From NCBI GenBank assembly GCA_910589135.1, contig CAJUSL010000027.1:1-22157 (forward strand): DNA of 22,157 nucleotides, in the 5' to 3' direction. The stretch is from an uncultured Eggerthellaceae bacterium. Its GTDB lineage: Bacteria > Actinomycetota > Coriobacteriia > Coriobacteriales > Eggerthellaceae. Numbering within the stretch: position 1 is the first letter of the stretch; each line of letters starts with the position of its first letter. The notes beneath the pieces were generated by a model. The model was not told where the DNA came from, made no database searches, and worked only from the letters and a program-made list of their open reading frames with translations. Made by a program: the position numbers and the translations under genes. Positions 21,996 to 22,157 of the stretch are shown piece after piece.

Positions 21996-22157
21996 TTACT
22001 TCCCCGCCTTCACCAGCTCCTCGGCCATCTCGCGCAGCTTGAACTTCTGCACCTTCATCGAAGGCGTCATGGGGAAGTCGTCCACGAAGAACACGCGCTT
22101 GGGCACCTTGTACCGCGCGATGCGGGGGATGGCCCATTCGCGCACGTCGTCTTCGGT
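21996..22157 (-). CDS. Acyl-CoA synthetase (AMP-binding), C-terminal fragment cut by the window edge
   Basis: Only the last 53 residues are in the window. WAIPRIARYKVPKRVFFVDDFPMTPSMKVQKFKLRE is typical of the small C-terminal domain of the acyl/aryl-CoA ligase family. It includes RYKVP and the P-x-T-x-x-x-K-V-x-K stretch that ends in the lysine used for adenylate formation. The enzyme would activate a carboxylic acid with ATP and CoA. Chain-length or aromatic preference cannot be judged from this end. It lies upstream of the regulator gene on the same strand with a 156-base gap, so it may or may not belong to the same pathway. Confidence 0.85.
   Translation of the reverse strand, partial: TEDDVREWAIPRIARYKVPKRVFFVDDFPMTPSMKVQKFKLREMAEELVKAGK

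Overview
The window is high-GC DNA that looks like an anaerobic gut actinobacterium of the class Coriobacteriia, probably Eggerthellales (the Eggerthella / Gordonibacter / Adlercreutzia group). The basis is strong GC bias at third codon positions, several cofactor-rich molybdopterin enzymes, a large MalT-type LuxR regulator and Shine-Dalgarno starts mixed with apparently leaderless ones. Genus and species cannot be fixed from the sequence alone. No rRNA, tRNA, CRISPR array or intact transposase was seen.

Left part (1-4741). An inverted-repeat element (4-237) lies beside a HAD phosphatase on the minus strand. Divergent from it is a plus-strand module: OmpR-type response regulator, ABC ATPase of the LanF type (E-loop in place of Q-loop), six-helix ABC-2 permease, and a short one-helix histidine kinase. 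Four GAA-centred direct repeats at 10-11 bp spacing sit between the regulator and the ATPase gene, where a regulator-controlled transporter promoter would be. The module resembles antimicrobial-peptide sensing and detoxification systems. It ends at a second inverted-repeat element (4621-4728) that shares its arm sequence with the first; a degraded third copy lies near 6137-6151.

Middle part (4742-9256), all on the minus strand: a class I/II PLP aminotransferase, an adenine deaminase, a 562-bp gap holding a relic of a ribbon-helix-helix antitoxin gene on the plus strand, and a SanA/YdcF-type membrane-anchored DUF218 protein.

Right part (9516-21839), all on the minus strand and the most interesting region. 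In transcription order: MalT-like LuxR regulator; an acetylene-hydratase-like Mo/W bis-pterin enzyme; a two-cluster ferredoxin; a DASS/SLC13 anion transporter; an amidase-signature hydrolase; and the large and small subunits of a pyrogallol-transhydroxylase / catechol-dehydroxylase-type molybdoenzyme. A 14-bp-stem hairpin follows the last gene. A 20-bp GGTACC-centred palindrome abuts a weak promoter ahead of the first enzyme gene, and the same hexamer recurs in the regulator's own promoter. I read this as one inducible pathway: an anion is imported, an amide bond is cut, and the product (plausibly a polyhydroxylated aromatic) is processed in the cytoplasm by two molybdenum or tungsten enzymes. 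The substrate is unknown. The right edge holds the C-terminus of an acyl-CoA synthetase.
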